DNA of 64,000 nucleotides from Gammaproteobacteria bacterium (lineage in GTDB: Bacteria > Pseudomonadota > Gammaproteobacteria > Thiotrichales > Thiotrichaceae), in assembly GCA_018822845.1 (NCBI GenBank), contig JAHJJD010000058.1:20354-84353 (forward strand), in the 5' to 3' direction. The notes under the pieces were generated by a model. The model was not told the origin of the DNA and did not search any database. It worked only from the letters and a program-made list of their open reading frames with translations. This document shows positions 52,150-62,500 of the stretch, piece by piece. Position 1 is the stretch's first letter. Each line of letters starts with the position of its first letter. Both the position numbers and the translations under genes were made by a program.

Positions 52150-53900
52150 ACGACCTGTTGCGTTTGTTGCGGATGTTCAAGCCGTATTGGGGATGGACGG
52201 TGCTCGGCATCTTTCTGTCGTTCATCACCTTGCTGGCAAATGTCGGGCTGATGGCGGTTTCCGGCTGGTTCATCAGCGCCATGGCGATGGCGGGGGCGGC
52301 AGGGGTGACGATGAACTATTTCACCCCATCCGCGCTGATCCGCCTTGCCGCCATTGTGCGTACCGCCGGGCGCTACGGGGAACGGTTGGTCACGCACGAA
52401 GCCACCTTCCGTTTGCTGGCTGAACTGCGTGTGTGGTTCTACCAGCAACTGGAACCGCTGGCCCCGGCGCGGCTGGAAGCCTACCGCAGTGGCGACCTGC
52501 TCAGCCGCATCCGCGCCGACATCGACAAGCTGGATACGGTTTACCTGCGTCTGCTGGTTCCGCTGGTGGTGGCGATGCTGGCTACGCTGGTGTTTGTCGT
52601 TGTGCTGCTGTTCTACCACCCGTTGTTGGCACTGGTGGAAGGAACCCTGCTGCTGGTGGCGGGCGTATTTATTCCGTGGCTGATGAACCGGCTGGGTCAT
52701 ACCACGGGCCAGCAGATCGTGGCGACCAAGGCACAAATGCGTGCTGCACTGGTCAATGACTTGCAGGGCATGGGCGAACTGCTGGTGTATGGTGCAGCCG
52801 CCAGCCATGCCAGCGAAATCAACCGGCTGTCACATGAACTGGCGCGACAGCAGCAGGCCATGAGCGGCTTGCAGGGTGTTGCGCAAGGTGCACTCGGCTT
52901 GTGTGCCAATCTGGCCATGTGGGGAATGCTGCTGGTGGCGATTCCACTGGTGTCCGACGGCAGGCTTGCCCCACCGGAACTGGCGATGCTGGCGCTGTTC
53001 GCACTGGCCAGTTTCGAGGCAGTCATGCCATTGCCGCTGGCATTCCAGACGCTGGGTGAAACGCTGGCAGCGCTGCGGAGAATTTTCGAGCTGACCGATA
53101 TGCAGCCAGCTGTGCTGGAGCCGCAACAGCCTTTGCCAATGCCACATACATTCCACTTTGCATTTAAAGATGTTGTTTTCCGGTATGGTGAAAACGCTGA
53201 TACCCTGCACAACATCACCCTCGACTTTTCGCCCGCCAGCAAATTGGCAGTTGTCGGTGCAACAGGCTCTGGCAAAAGCACGCTGGCCAGTCTGTTGCTA
53301 CGCTTTCGAGAATCCGCCAGTGGTGAAATCCTGCTGGCTGGTCAGCCGATCCAGCATTACAGCGGGGAGGCTCTGCGTCAGCACATTGCTGTCGTTCCCC
53401 AGCAAACCCACTTGTTCAATGCCACCATCCGCGACAATCTGCTGCTGGCGAAACCGGATGCCGATCAAGCTGCCATTGAAGCTGCCTGCCGGTTGGCGTT
53501 GATCCACGATTTCATCAGCAGCCAGCCGCAAGGCTACGATACCTGGGTGGGCGAAACCGGTGTGCGTCTGTCGGGTGGGCAGGCCAAACGGGTGGCGATT
53601 GCCCGTGCCTTGCTGAAAAACGTTCCTGTGCTGATCCTCGACGAACCAACGGAAGGGCTTGATCCTGAAACTGCCCGGCAAGTGATGCACAATATTGTTG
53701 GGCATGTGCAAATCAACCAGCAAAGCCTGCTGCTGATTACCCACCGTCTGCAAGGGTTGGAGCAGATGGACAATATCCACGTCATGGACGCAGGTCACAT
53801 CATCGAATCCGGAACCCACGCCGGATTACTGGCAGCCCAGGGTCATTATCATTATTTGACCAGTATCAACAAACTGTTGGTTGAACAAACAAAGTCCTGA
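52146..53900 (+). CDS. cydC: ABC exporter subunit CydC
   Basis: The 584-residue partner of CydD has a six-helix membrane domain ([12 protein letters not shown] is typical of CydC) and an ATPase domain with Walker [10 protein letters not shown], signature LSGGQAKR and Walker [14 protein letters not shown]. No repeat is inserted here. Confidence 0.92.
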   Translation: MNDLLRLLRMFKPYWGWTVLGIFLSFITLLANVGLMAVSGWFISAMAMAGAAGVTMNYFTPSALIRLAAIVRTAGRYGERLVTHEATFRLLAELRVWFYQQLEPLAPARLEAYRSGDLLSRIRADIDKLDTVYLRLLVPLVVAMLATLVFVVVLLFYHPLLALVEGTLLLVAGVFIPWLMNRLGHTTGQQIVATKAQMRAALVNDLQGMGELLVYGAAASHASEINRLSHELARQQQAMSGLQGVAQGALGLCANLAMWGMLLVAIPLVSDGRLAPPELAMLALFALASFEAVMPLPLAFQTLGETLAALRRIFELTDMQPAVLEPQQPLPMPHTFHFAFKDVVFRYGENADTLHNITLDFSPASKLAVVGATGSGKSTLASLLLRFRESASGEILLAGQPIQHYSGEALRQHIAVVPQQTHLFNATIRDNLLLAKPDADQAAIEAACRLALIHDFISSQPQGYDTWVGETGVRLSGGQAKRVAIARALLKNVPVLILDEPTEGLDPETARQVMHNIVGHVQINQQSLLLITHRLQGLEQMDNIHVMDAGHIIESGTHAGLLAAQGHYHYLTSINKLLVEQTKS

Positions 53901-53906
53901 ATACTT

Positions 53907-53920
53907 TTGCGAAATCGCAA
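53907..53920 (+). promoter_or_regulatory. Perfect palindrome before the FNR-family gene
   Basis: TTGCGAAATCGCAA has the TTGCG-N4-CGCAA form, with the same half-site spacing as FNR boxes but a different core. It lies 56 bases upstream of the regulator start, so it may be an operator of this or another Crp/Fnr-type protein. Confidence 0.45.
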
Positions 53921-53975
53921 TGCGCCTTGATTGTCTGGTGCTAAATACTGGACGCTGGTACAGAGTGGATTTTTA

Positions 53976-54680
53976 ATGATGGATTATCAGGCCAATGACG
54001 GAGCCATTAGCGAATGCCCGGTAGATGAGTTCGCGGTTTTTGCCGAACTGGGTGGGGATTTCAGCGATACCCTTAAGCGCATGGCGAGTGAAAGCGTGCT
54101 GTATACGGCTGCCGAGTCGATTTACGTGGCCGGGACTAACGCCAGGCATCTTTACATTCTGCGTGACGGCCATGTGAAGTTGTTCAAATCCACCATCAAC
54201 GGGAAGGATCAAATCATCCGTATCGTCAAGCCGGGCGAAATCTTCGGCTTCGACGGTCTGGTCGACACGGTTTACAACCACAGCGCAGTGCCCCTCAAGC
54301 ACGCCAAAGCCTGCCGTATACCGGTCGAACGCCTGCGCTTGCTGGGCGCTCAACGCCCCGAAGTCGAACGCCTGATCATGGTGCGCTGCATCAAGGAATT
54401 GCAGCATGCCGACGAACGTCTGCTGGAACTGGGTGCCAAAAGGTCAGCGGAACGGCTTGCTTCCTTCCTCATTTCCTGGTGTGAGGCGACACCCGCAGAT
54501 AGATGGACGCCGCTGGTGCTGTCCCGCCTCGAAATCGCCCAGTTGCTTGGGCTGACCATCGAAACGGTAAGCCGATTTTTCGCGCAATGGAAGCGGGACG
54601 AGGTGGTGGAAGAACGGAATCAGGCAATCCGCATTCTTGACCAGAAACGCTTGAAAACGGTTGCGGAAAGCAGGGCGTAG
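53976..54680 (+). CDS. Crp/Fnr-family regulator with FNR-type recognition helix
   Basis: The 234-residue protein (ATG 53976; a second ATG follows at once) has a cyclic-nucleotide-binding-like sensor (about 20-145) and a C-terminal helix-turn-helix. The recognition helix LTIETVSRF keeps the Glu and Ser-Arg that read TTGAT, as in FNR. Unlike FNR, the N-terminus has only one Cys (in SECPVDEF), and one more lies in HAKACRIP. The three-Cys cluster motif is missing, so oxygen sensing by a 4Fe-4S cluster is unlikely. It follows cydDC directly. Confidence 0.85.
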   Translation: MMDYQANDGAISECPVDEFAVFAELGGDFSDTLKRMASESVLYTAAESIYVAGTNARHLYILRDGHVKLFKSTINGKDQIIRIVKPGEIFGFDGLVDTVYNHSAVPLKHAKACRIPVERLRLLGAQRPEVERLIMVRCIKELQHADERLLELGAKRSAERLASFLISWCEATPADRWTPLVLSRLEIAQLLGLTIETVSRFFAQWKRDEVVEERNQAIRILDQKRLKTVAESRA

Positions 54681-54778
54681 ACCCGCTCCATTCATCATGA
54701 ATCCACATTTCCTGCATGACCTTTGCACCTGATTGATGCACAATCGCGGCTTCGTTTTATTGGATGTCACTCAACTGT

Positions 54779-56335
54779 ATGAGCCGCCTTTTGCGTTCCG
54801 GCGCGGTGATCAGCGCCATGACCATGGTTTCCCGCGTGCTGGGTTTGCTGCGCGACATGATTGTTGCCCGGTATTTTCCGGTCGATGGGGCTACGGATGC
54901 GTTTTACGTCGCCTTCCGTATTCCCAACCTGTTGCGGCGGTTGTTTGCCGAGGGGGCATTTTCGCTGGCATTCGTGCCGGTGCTGTCGGAATACAAGGAA
55001 AAGCAGGACAGGGAAACCCTCAAGGATTTACTCGACCATGTGGCGGGTTATCTGGGGCTGATCCTGTTGGTTATTACCGTAATCGGGGTGGTGGCCGCAC
55101 CCGTGGTGATGTGGGTTTTCGCACCAGGCTTTGAAAGCAAGCCGGAGGCGCGCCCTGATCTGGCAGTGGATATGCTGCGGATTACGTTTCCTTACATTCT
55201 GTTTATTTCGCTGACGGCTTTTGTCAGTGGCATCCTCAATACCTTTCACAAATTTGCGATTCCGGCACTGACGCCTGCCTTGCTGAATGTGGTGATGATT
55301 GCGGCGGCTGTCTGGGGCGCGCCTTATTTCGACGAGCCGGTGCTGGCTCTGGCCTGGGGGGTGTTTTTTGCAGGCATAGCCCAACTGGTATTCCAGTTGC
55401 CTACATTGTCCCGTTTGGGGCTGTTGCCGCGTTTTCGCATCCGTCGGGCGCATGAGGGCGTTAGCCGCATCATGAAACTGATGATTCCGACCCTGTTCGG
55501 TTCCTCGGTTGCGCAATTGAACCTGCTGATCAATACCTTGCTGGCGTCATTTCTGGCGGTCGGCAGTATTTCCTGGCTGTATTATTCCGACCGTTTTGTG
55601 GAGTTGCCGCTGGCGATTGTCGGGGTGGCACTGGGAACCGTAATTTTGCCCAAGCTTTCCAGCGATCATGCGAAAGCGGATGCGACGCAGTTTCGCCACA
55701 CCATGGATTGGGCGCTACGGATGGGGCTGGTGATTTCCCTGCCTGCCACGTTGGGGCTGATGTTGCTGGCGAAGCCGATTCTGGCGACGGTGATGATGCA
55801 TGGCGCGTATGCGTGGAAAGACGTGGAAATGTCTGCTATGAGCCTGACGACTTATTCGTTTGGTCTGAGCGCCTTCATTCTGGTGAAGGTACTGGCACCC
55901 GGTTTTTATTCACGGCAGGACACCAAAACGCCAGTCAAAATCGGCATGATTGCGATTGTTTCCAATATACTGTTGAACATGGTGATTGTGCTGCCATGGC
56001 ATTTCTCCGGCACACCGGGGGCACATGCAGGCTTGGCACTGGCTACTGCGCTGGCGGCTTACGTGAATGCCGGTTTGCTATTTTACAACTTGCACAAGCA
56101 ACAGATTTTTGATCCGGAAAAAGGCTGGGGCGGGTTCCTGCTCAAAATTACCCTGGCTTGTGTCGTGATGGGCGCATTGTTGTGGTTTGTATCGCCAGCG
56201 GATATTTGGTGGCAGGCTGCGGCAGTCTGGGACAAGATTTTCTGGCTGACTGGTCTGATCATACTTGCACTGGTCAGCTATTTTGCCACTTTGCGCCTGT
56301 CGGGTATGCCGTTGAAGCAGATGTTGGGGCGTTAA
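54779..56335 (+). CDS. murJ: Lipid II flippase MurJ
   Basis: MurJ flips lipid II across the inner membrane for peptidoglycan synthesis. The roughly 518-residue protein has 14 predicted helices and the family start (AVISAMTMVSRVLGLLRDMI), LRRLFAEGAFSLAFVPVL and the central SWLYYSDRFVELPLAIVGVA. I chose ATG 54779; an in-frame ATG 15 bases upstream is possible. Confidence 0.95.
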   Translation: MSRLLRSGAVISAMTMVSRVLGLLRDMIVARYFPVDGATDAFYVAFRIPNLLRRLFAEGAFSLAFVPVLSEYKEKQDRETLKDLLDHVAGYLGLILLVITVIGVVAAPVVMWVFAPGFESKPEARPDLAVDMLRITFPYILFISLTAFVSGILNTFHKFAIPALTPALLNVVMIAAAVWGAPYFDEPVLALAWGVFFAGIAQLVFQLPTLSRLGLLPRFRIRRAHEGVSRIMKLMIPTLFGSSVAQLNLLINTLLASFLAVGSISWLYYSDRFVELPLAIVGVALGTVILPKLSSDHAKADATQFRHTMDWALRMGLVISLPATLGLMLLAKPILATVMMHGAYAWKDVEMSAMSLTTYSFGLSAFILVKVLAPGFYSRQDTKTPVKIGMIAIVSNILLNMVIVLPWHFSGTPGAHAGLALATALAAYVNAGLLFYNLHKQQIFDPEKGWGGFLLKITLACVVMGALLWFVSPADIWWQAAAVWDKIFWLTGLIILALVSYFATLRLSGMPLKQMLGR

Positions 56336-56432
56336 GTCCGGGATGTCTGTTACACTCGGCACATGCGTTGGCCATACTCCGGTTGTGCTGCCTTGCTAAC
56401 GGAATAAATACAGAATATTCAGGAGTTTCCTA

Positions 56433-58055
56433 ATGAAAAAATTACTTTTGTCCGTCCCTGTCGTGTTGGGTATCGTCTGGGCCGGTACAAGCTGGTTTGT
56501 AGGCCAGCAAACCGAGTCCGAATTACGCCACTTCATCGACCGACAAAATGAACAGACGGCTGCGGAAGGGATTGAGCAGGAAATCGTCAGTTATGAAAAA
56601 GGTTTATTCGGTGCCAAGGCTGTTACCAAGCTGAAGGTCAACAAACCGCCACTGGATGAAATGTTCGGCGAACTCCAGTTTGTTAATGACATCACCAACG
56701 GGCCAGTCTTTTTCGGTGGTGGCAACCCTGTGCAGTTCGGCATGGCGCGCATCAATACCCGTCTGGATACAGAGGCGCTGGCTGAGGAAAAGCGCCAATG
56801 GGTGACAACCGCGTTTGAAGGCAAACAGCCGTTCGATGCCTATTCGGTGCTGGGTTTTGGTGGGAACACGGTTTCCCATGTAGTGCTCAACCCGATGAAA
56901 ATTGACCAGGATGGCGCAACCATCGCGCTGGAAGGCGCAGAAATCGACGGCGACACCAACGCTGACATGATGGGCAAATTTACCGGCCATGTGGGCAAGC
57001 TCGAAGTGAAGGAGGCCAGTTCCACCTTTACCATGCCTTCGCTGGATGTGTCGGGTGACGTTGCTGGTGTGGTCGGCGGGCAGATGCTGGGCAGTTTTGA
57101 GGTGCGTGCACCGCAGGTTTCAGTGCTGGCAGAAGGCACTACCGAACCTTTCGTTTTCGACATGAATATCCAGAGCAATAGCGATGTGAAGGATGGTGCC
57201 GCCGAAGGCAAGGTCAAACTGCTGCTGGATAATGTGCAAGGCACCAATGACGTGCTCAGCAAACTGGATTACAGCCTCGATTTTCAGGGGCTGGATGTGG
57301 AAGGTCTGAAAGCGGTAAACCAGCTCCAGGTTGAAATGGCCAACATGCAAAGCCAGATGGACTGGAATGGCGAAGCGATGGAAACGCCAGAAGGCCAGCA
57401 GAAAATGCAGGAACTGATGGCCAACATCAGCCAGAAAAGTGAGCAGATGGTCGGTGCCATTTTCAGCAAGTTGCTCAAAACCGACAAGAGCCGCATGCAT
57501 CACGTACTGATGGCCGAATCCCCCAAGGGCAAGCTGAACGCAGATATCGACCTGACCTACACCGGGCAGGGTTCGCCGGGCATGATGGAACTGGTCAGTT
57601 ATGGCCCCAACGACTGGGCAAAAATGATGAAGGGCAAGATCATGCTGGATACCGATCAGGCGATGCTGCCGGAAGGTTTCGACATGCTGGTCATGCCTTA
57701 CATGGAGCAGGGGCTGATCGCGCAGGATGGTGACAAGCTCAAGACCAGCATCGAACTGGCTGGTGAAAATGTCACCCTCAACGGCAAGCAGATGAGTTTC
57801 GCCGATCTGGTGCAACTGCTTGCTCCCGCTGGTGCCGGTGAAGGCATGATGGGTGAAGGTGCAGAAGCTGACCTCGGCATTCCCGAAGACCTGATGCAGA
57901 AAATCCAGCAGGAAGGTTTGACGCCTGAAGTCATCCAGTTGCTGGAAGAAAGTGACGACGTACCACCTGAAACCGTGGAAATGTTCAAACAGCTTCAGCA
58001 AATGCAGCAGGATGTGCAGGAAGGCAAGCTGCCAGAGGAAGAAGGGAAGCAGTAA
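56433..58055 (+). CDS. DUF945 family (YdgA-like) exported protein
   Basis: The 540-residue protein starts with a signal or anchor helix (KKLLLSVPVVLGIVWAGTSW) and continues with the DUF945 domain (GQQTESELRHFIDRQN, YEKGLFGAKAVTKLKV). The C-terminal 60 residues are very rich in Glu and Gln. DUF945 proteins are periplasmic or inner-membrane anchored and have no clear function. Confidence 0.85.
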   Translation: MKKLLLSVPVVLGIVWAGTSWFVGQQTESELRHFIDRQNEQTAAEGIEQEIVSYEKGLFGAKAVTKLKVNKPPLDEMFGELQFVNDITNGPVFFGGGNPVQFGMARINTRLDTEALAEEKRQWVTTAFEGKQPFDAYSVLGFGGNTVSHVVLNPMKIDQDGATIALEGAEIDGDTNADMMGKFTGHVGKLEVKEASSTFTMPSLDVSGDVAGVVGGQMLGSFEVRAPQVSVLAEGTTEPFVFDMNIQSNSDVKDGAAEGKVKLLLDNVQGTNDVLSKLDYSLDFQGLDVEGLKAVNQLQVEMANMQSQMDWNGEAMETPEGQQKMQELMANISQKSEQMVGAIFSKLLKTDKSRMHHVLMAESPKGKLNADIDLTYTGQGSPGMMELVSYGPNDWAKMMKGKIMLDTDQAMLPEGFDMLVMPYMEQGLIAQDGDKLKTSIELAGENVTLNGKQMSFADLVQLLAPAGAGEGMMGEGAEADLGIPEDLMQKIQQEGLTPEVIQLLEESDDVPPETVEMFKQLQQMQQDVQEGKLPEEEGKQ

Positions 58056-58125
58056 TGCTTGATTTTTCCCGTTCTGCCCATATTGTTGGCACATTGTGTA
58101 GGCATCACTGCAAAGGATTTAGGTA

Positions 58126-58995
58126 ATGGCTGACTCCCCCTTCATTTTCGACGCGAACCCGCAAAATTTTCAGCAACTGGTGCTGGAAAACTCCCATAAG
58201 GTACCGGTGCTGGTGGACTTCTGGGCCGACTGGTGCCAGCCGTGCAAGACGCTGATGCCGATGCTGGCGAAACTGGCCGACGAGTATCAAGGCGGTTTCA
58301 TCCTGGTCAAGATCAACACCGACCAGCACCAGCAACTGGCGCAGCAATTCGGCGTGCGTAACCTGCCAACCGTCAAGGTGATCAAGGGCGGGCGCATCGT
58401 TGATGAATTCATGGGCGTACAGCCGGAAAGCGAAATCCGCAAGATCATCAACCGCCACCGGGTGCGCAAGACCGAGCCATACCGCCAGCAAGCCCTGCAA
58501 ATGTACGAAGCAGGTGATCAGGCTGGCGCGACCCAACTGATGGAACAGGTCGTGCAGCACGAGCCAGACTTCTACATAGCGGTGGTTGAACTGGCCGGGA
58601 TGCTGATCCAGCAGGATCGTGCGGAAGAAGCCGAAACCATGCTGCAAGGCGTTCCCCCCGACGCCATCGATAATGAAATCCTCAGCCAGCTACTGGCCGA
58701 AGCCAAAAAGGCCATGCTGCAAGCCCAAGTCAGCGGGGTGGATACTTCCGCGCTCGAACAGCGTCTGGCGGCCAACCCCGACGACCTCGAAGCGATGCTG
58801 GAACTGGCCAAAATCCGTATCGCCACGGATGACATCGAAGGTGGGCTGGAGCTGTATTTCAACGTCCACAAAAAAGACAGCAACTTCCAGGATGGGGCTG
58901 GAAAGCAAGGTTTACTTGCTACTTTTGAATTGATTGGCGTGAAAAATCCATTGGTGAAGAAGTATCGTAACAAGATGTTTTCGCTGATTTATTGA
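58126..58995 (+). CDS. cnoX: CnoX (YbbN)-type thioredoxin-like chaperone
   Basis: The 289-residue protein has an N-terminal thioredoxin domain with the active-site WCQPCK (about residues 36-41) and a C-terminal TPR region (about 120-289). The E. coli protein lacks the first Cys and acts mainly as a chaperone; this one keeps CxxC and may be redox-active, as reported for some other proteobacteria. Confidence 0.88.
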   Translation: MADSPFIFDANPQNFQQLVLENSHKVPVLVDFWADWCQPCKTLMPMLAKLADEYQGGFILVKINTDQHQQLAQQFGVRNLPTVKVIKGGRIVDEFMGVQPESEIRKIINRHRVRKTEPYRQQALQMYEAGDQAGATQLMEQVVQHEPDFYIAVVELAGMLIQQDRAEEAETMLQGVPPDAIDNEILSQLLAEAKKAMLQAQVSGVDTSALEQRLAANPDDLEAMLELAKIRIATDDIEGGLELYFNVHKKDSNFQDGAGKQGLLATFELIGVKNPLVKKYRNKMFSLIY

Positions 58996-59012
58996 AGAAA
59001 ATCCTCCCCCAG

Positions 59013-59035
59013 CCCCTCCTTTTGCAAAGGAGGGG
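59013..59035. repeat. Perfect palindrome
   Basis: CCCCTCCTTT (59013-59022), loop TGC and AAAGGAGGGG (59026-59035). Similar in style to the elements at 13560-13656. It may also terminate the cnoX transcript. Confidence 0.8.
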
Positions 59036-59131
59036 AGCTAATATTCTTGTCCATAAAGGTTAACAATCCGGCATATTCGGGCTATATTTCCTGTGGGTGT
59101 GTCTTATAACCTCGCAACAGGAATCCCAACT

Positions 59132-59566
59132 GTGCCGCCAGATATTTTCATCAGTTTTGCTCATGTGGATGACCAGCCCGTTGCCAATCAGAAACAGGGT
59201 TGGATTACGCATTTCACCAACGATTTGCGCGGTGAATTAAACCGCCGTATGGGGCGCAAGGACAATTACCATTTCTGGAAGGATTTCCGCTTGCAGGGCA
59301 ATGATGCGGTCACGCCGGAAATCGAGCAACAGGTGACGCAAGCAAATACGTTGGTGATCCTGTTTTCCACCGGTTGGCTGGCTTCGCCCTGGTGTCAAAA
59401 GGAACTGGAACTGTTTTTGCACAGCCACCCGGATGTCAACGGGCGCATTTTTGTGGTCGAGCTGGAACGTTTTCAGCAGGATGACAAGCCCTTGAGCAGT
59501 TTCTCGCGGAGGTGGAAGCATGAGCCGCCCCAAACTCCAGCCATACCCCGGTTTACGGGCGTTTGA
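59132..59566 (+). CDS. TIR-domain protein, probably truncated by frameshift
   Basis: From GTG 59132, which has AGGAA eight bases upstream, the protein begins MPPDIFISFAHVDDQ, a TIR start. It continues with the conserved KDFRLQGNDAVTPEIEQQV and STGWLASPWCQKELELF with the typical acidic residue. After residue about 116 the sequence stops resembling TIR proteins and ends at 59566 inside the next gene. In frame +1 the reading ALEQFLAEVEA ends exactly in the ATGA that starts the next gene, which looks like the original C-terminus. I infer a deletion near 59470-59485 that shifted the frame. Confidence 0.7.
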   Translation: MPPDIFISFAHVDDQPVANQKQGWITHFTNDLRGELNRRMGRKDNYHFWKDFRLQGNDAVTPEIEQQVTQANTLVILFSTGWLASPWCQKELELFLHSHPDVNGRIFVVELERFQQDDKPLSSFSRRWKHEPPQTPAIPRFTGV

Positions 59567-62500
59567 ACGCTACGAATCACGCATTTTCTTCGGGCGGCAG
59601 CAACAGGTCGATGATTTGCTGGCGCGGCTCAAGCAACACCATTTCCTTGCAGTGCTGGGCGCATCCGGCAGCGGCAAATCCTCGCTGGTGAAAGCCGGGT
59701 TATTGCCGGGGCTGGAAAAAGGCTATATGGGCGAAGTCGGTTCGCGCTGGGCGATTGCCGAAATGCGCCCCGGTGATCAGCCGTTTGTGCGGCTGGCGGA
59801 AGGGTTGCTGGCGGACAAGGTGTTTGCGGGAAGCTGGGAGAATCCCCCCCATCCTAGCCTTCCCCCGCAAGGGGGGAAGGAACAAGAGACGATCCCTTCC
59901 AACGACGCGGTGTCTTCCTCTTCGCTCCCTGCCCCCCTTGCGGGGGAAGGGCTGGGGAAGGGGGGAAAGGCTGCGCCAGCAGCCTTAGCAGCGGAATTAC
60001 GCCGGGGTTCGCGCAGCCTGCATGAAATCCTCAATCACGCACCGCTGCCCGCTGGCACACGTTTGTTGCTGATGGTTGACCAGTTTGAGGAAATGTTCCG
60101 CTTTCGTGAGCAGGAGGAAAATCAGGCGGCGGCTTTCGTCGCACTGTTGTTGGAAGCTTGCACTCACCCGGATGTGTACGTGGTTATCACCATGCGTTCC
60201 GATTTTCTGGGGGCGGCGGCGGAATTCCACGGTTTGCCGGAGGCGATTAACGACGGGCTGTATCTCACGCCGCGTTTGTCGCGGGAACAGTTGCGCGATG
60301 CCATCAGCTTGCCTGCGCAATTGTTTGGCGGGTCGGTTGAAGATGCGCTGGCAAACCATCTGTTGAATGAGGCAGGTAATGACCCCGACCAGTTGCCGTT
60401 GTTGCAGCACGCGCTGATGCGGCTGTGGGAAAACGATGCGGATAAAATCCTCACGCTCGACGAATACCGGGGGTTGAAGGGGTTGCGCGGGGCGTTGAAT
60501 GACCACGCGGAACAGGCATGGCAGGAACTGGATGCTGACGGGCAGGCGGTTGCTGAAGCGATGTTCCGCGCCCTCACCGAACGCAGCAAGGATGGGCAGG
60601 ACATCCGCCGTCCGCTCAAGGTGCAGGCATTGCTGGACATGACCGGGGCGGATTTGCCGACCCTGACGCGCATTGTCGATACATTCCGCCAGCCGGGGCG
60701 CAATTTCCTGATGCCGCCACCGCAAGTGGCGTTGACGGCGGATACGGTGCTGGATATTAGCCATGAGAGCCTGATCCGCCAGTGGCAGCGGCTGCAAGGC
60801 TGGGTGGCGGCGGAAGGTGACAAGGCAGCGATGTATTTGCGGCTGTTGGAGGGGGCGCAGCGTCATGCGGATGGGCGTGGCGAATTGTGGCGCGGGACGG
60901 ATTTGGCGGTGGTGCGGGAGTGGCGGGAGAAGACGCAGCCGAATGGGGCTTGGGCGGGGAGGTATGCGCCTGCGGCGGATTCCTCCGTCTCACCCCCCCA
61001 TCCTAACCTTCCCCCGCAAGGGGGGAAGGAACAAGAGGCACTCCCTTCTACCGCTGCTGCGTCTTCCTCTTCGCTCCCTGCCCCCCTTGCGGGGGAAGGG
61101 CTGGGGATGGGGGGGAATGGTTCGGAGTACCACAATTTCACCCTGGCAATGCAGTTCCTCAGTGAGAGTGAAGCGGAGGAACAGCGCGTCCGTGAGGCGG
61201 AAGAAGCGCGGCGCAAGGCGGAACTGACACAGGCGCGGCGGCGGTTTGGGTTGTCGTTGGTGGGTTTGCTGATTGCGGCAGGCTTGGCGGTGTGGGGGGC
61301 GGTTGAGCGTAACCGTGCCGAGCAACAGACCGTGCAGGTGCGCAAGACTGAGCAGGCGCGTACCGAGAGCCTGTTTGACTCCACCCTGACCCACGCCTCA
61401 CTGCTGACCAAGGTGGAAGATTTCGCGGCGACTGCCACCAAGCTGGACGGCATCCGCCCGCTGGATGCGGACATCCCCGCGCCGCGCCGTCATGCCCGCG
61501 ACCTGCTGGCGGGCTATACCGCCATTATGGGCGGGGCAGTGCAAGCCACCTTGCAGGATGGCGACAAGCCTTTGCCGCAATTGGCTGGCGATGTTGCCAT
61601 CAGCCCGGACGGGCATTGGCTGGCAGCCTCCGGCGAGCGTGGCACGGTGGCACTGTTTGAACGTGCTAGCGGTAAGCTGGTGGAGAAGCTGGAAGGGCAT
61701 GATCCTGCTGCCGATGATGTGTGGGATATTGTTTTCCACCCTACCCAACCTTGGTTGTTTTCCGGTGGTGCGGATGGGCAGATTATCCGCTGGGCATTGC
61801 CGCAGGCGGGGCAAGCCGCCAAGGTGTTGCAGCAGTGGCAGGTCGAAGGTACGAAAGTGACTGCACTGGCGTTGACCCCTGATGGCAAGGTGCTGGCGAG
61901 TGGGCATGGTGATGGCAATATTCGCTTGTGGGAAAGCGGAGAGGAGCAAGAAGGTTCGCCGAAGTTGTTGCGGGTGTTGGAAGGGCATAGCCAGATGATT
62001 GCCGACGGACAGGGGTTGGCTTTCAGCCCGGATGGGGGGCGGCTTGCCAGTGCGTCTTATGACAATACCGTGCGTTTGTGGGATTGGCGCAAAGGCAGCA
62101 GTTTACAGGTGTTGGCGGGGCATAATGGTTTTGCCCAAGGGGTGGCATTCAGCGCGGATGGGCAAACCTTGGCAAGTTCCAGTGCCGACCAGGGCATCAT
62201 CCTGTGGAATGCTGCCAGCGGGCAAGCACTGCGGCGGCTCAAAGGCCACCAGAACATGGTGTATGGCTTGCAATTCCTGCCTGACGGGCTGCTGGCTTCT
62301 GCCAGTAGCGACAACACCATCCGCCTGTGGGATGTGGCAACTGGCATTACCCGGCGCATCCTGCAAGGGCATACGGCGGCAGTGGGCGGTTTGGCATTGT
62401 GGCAGGAGCAAGCAAGCGTGCTGCTGTACAGTGCCAGCAATGATGGCACGGTGAAACGCTGGGGTGGGGAGTTGCCGGGGCAATGGTTGGTTGGTCTACC

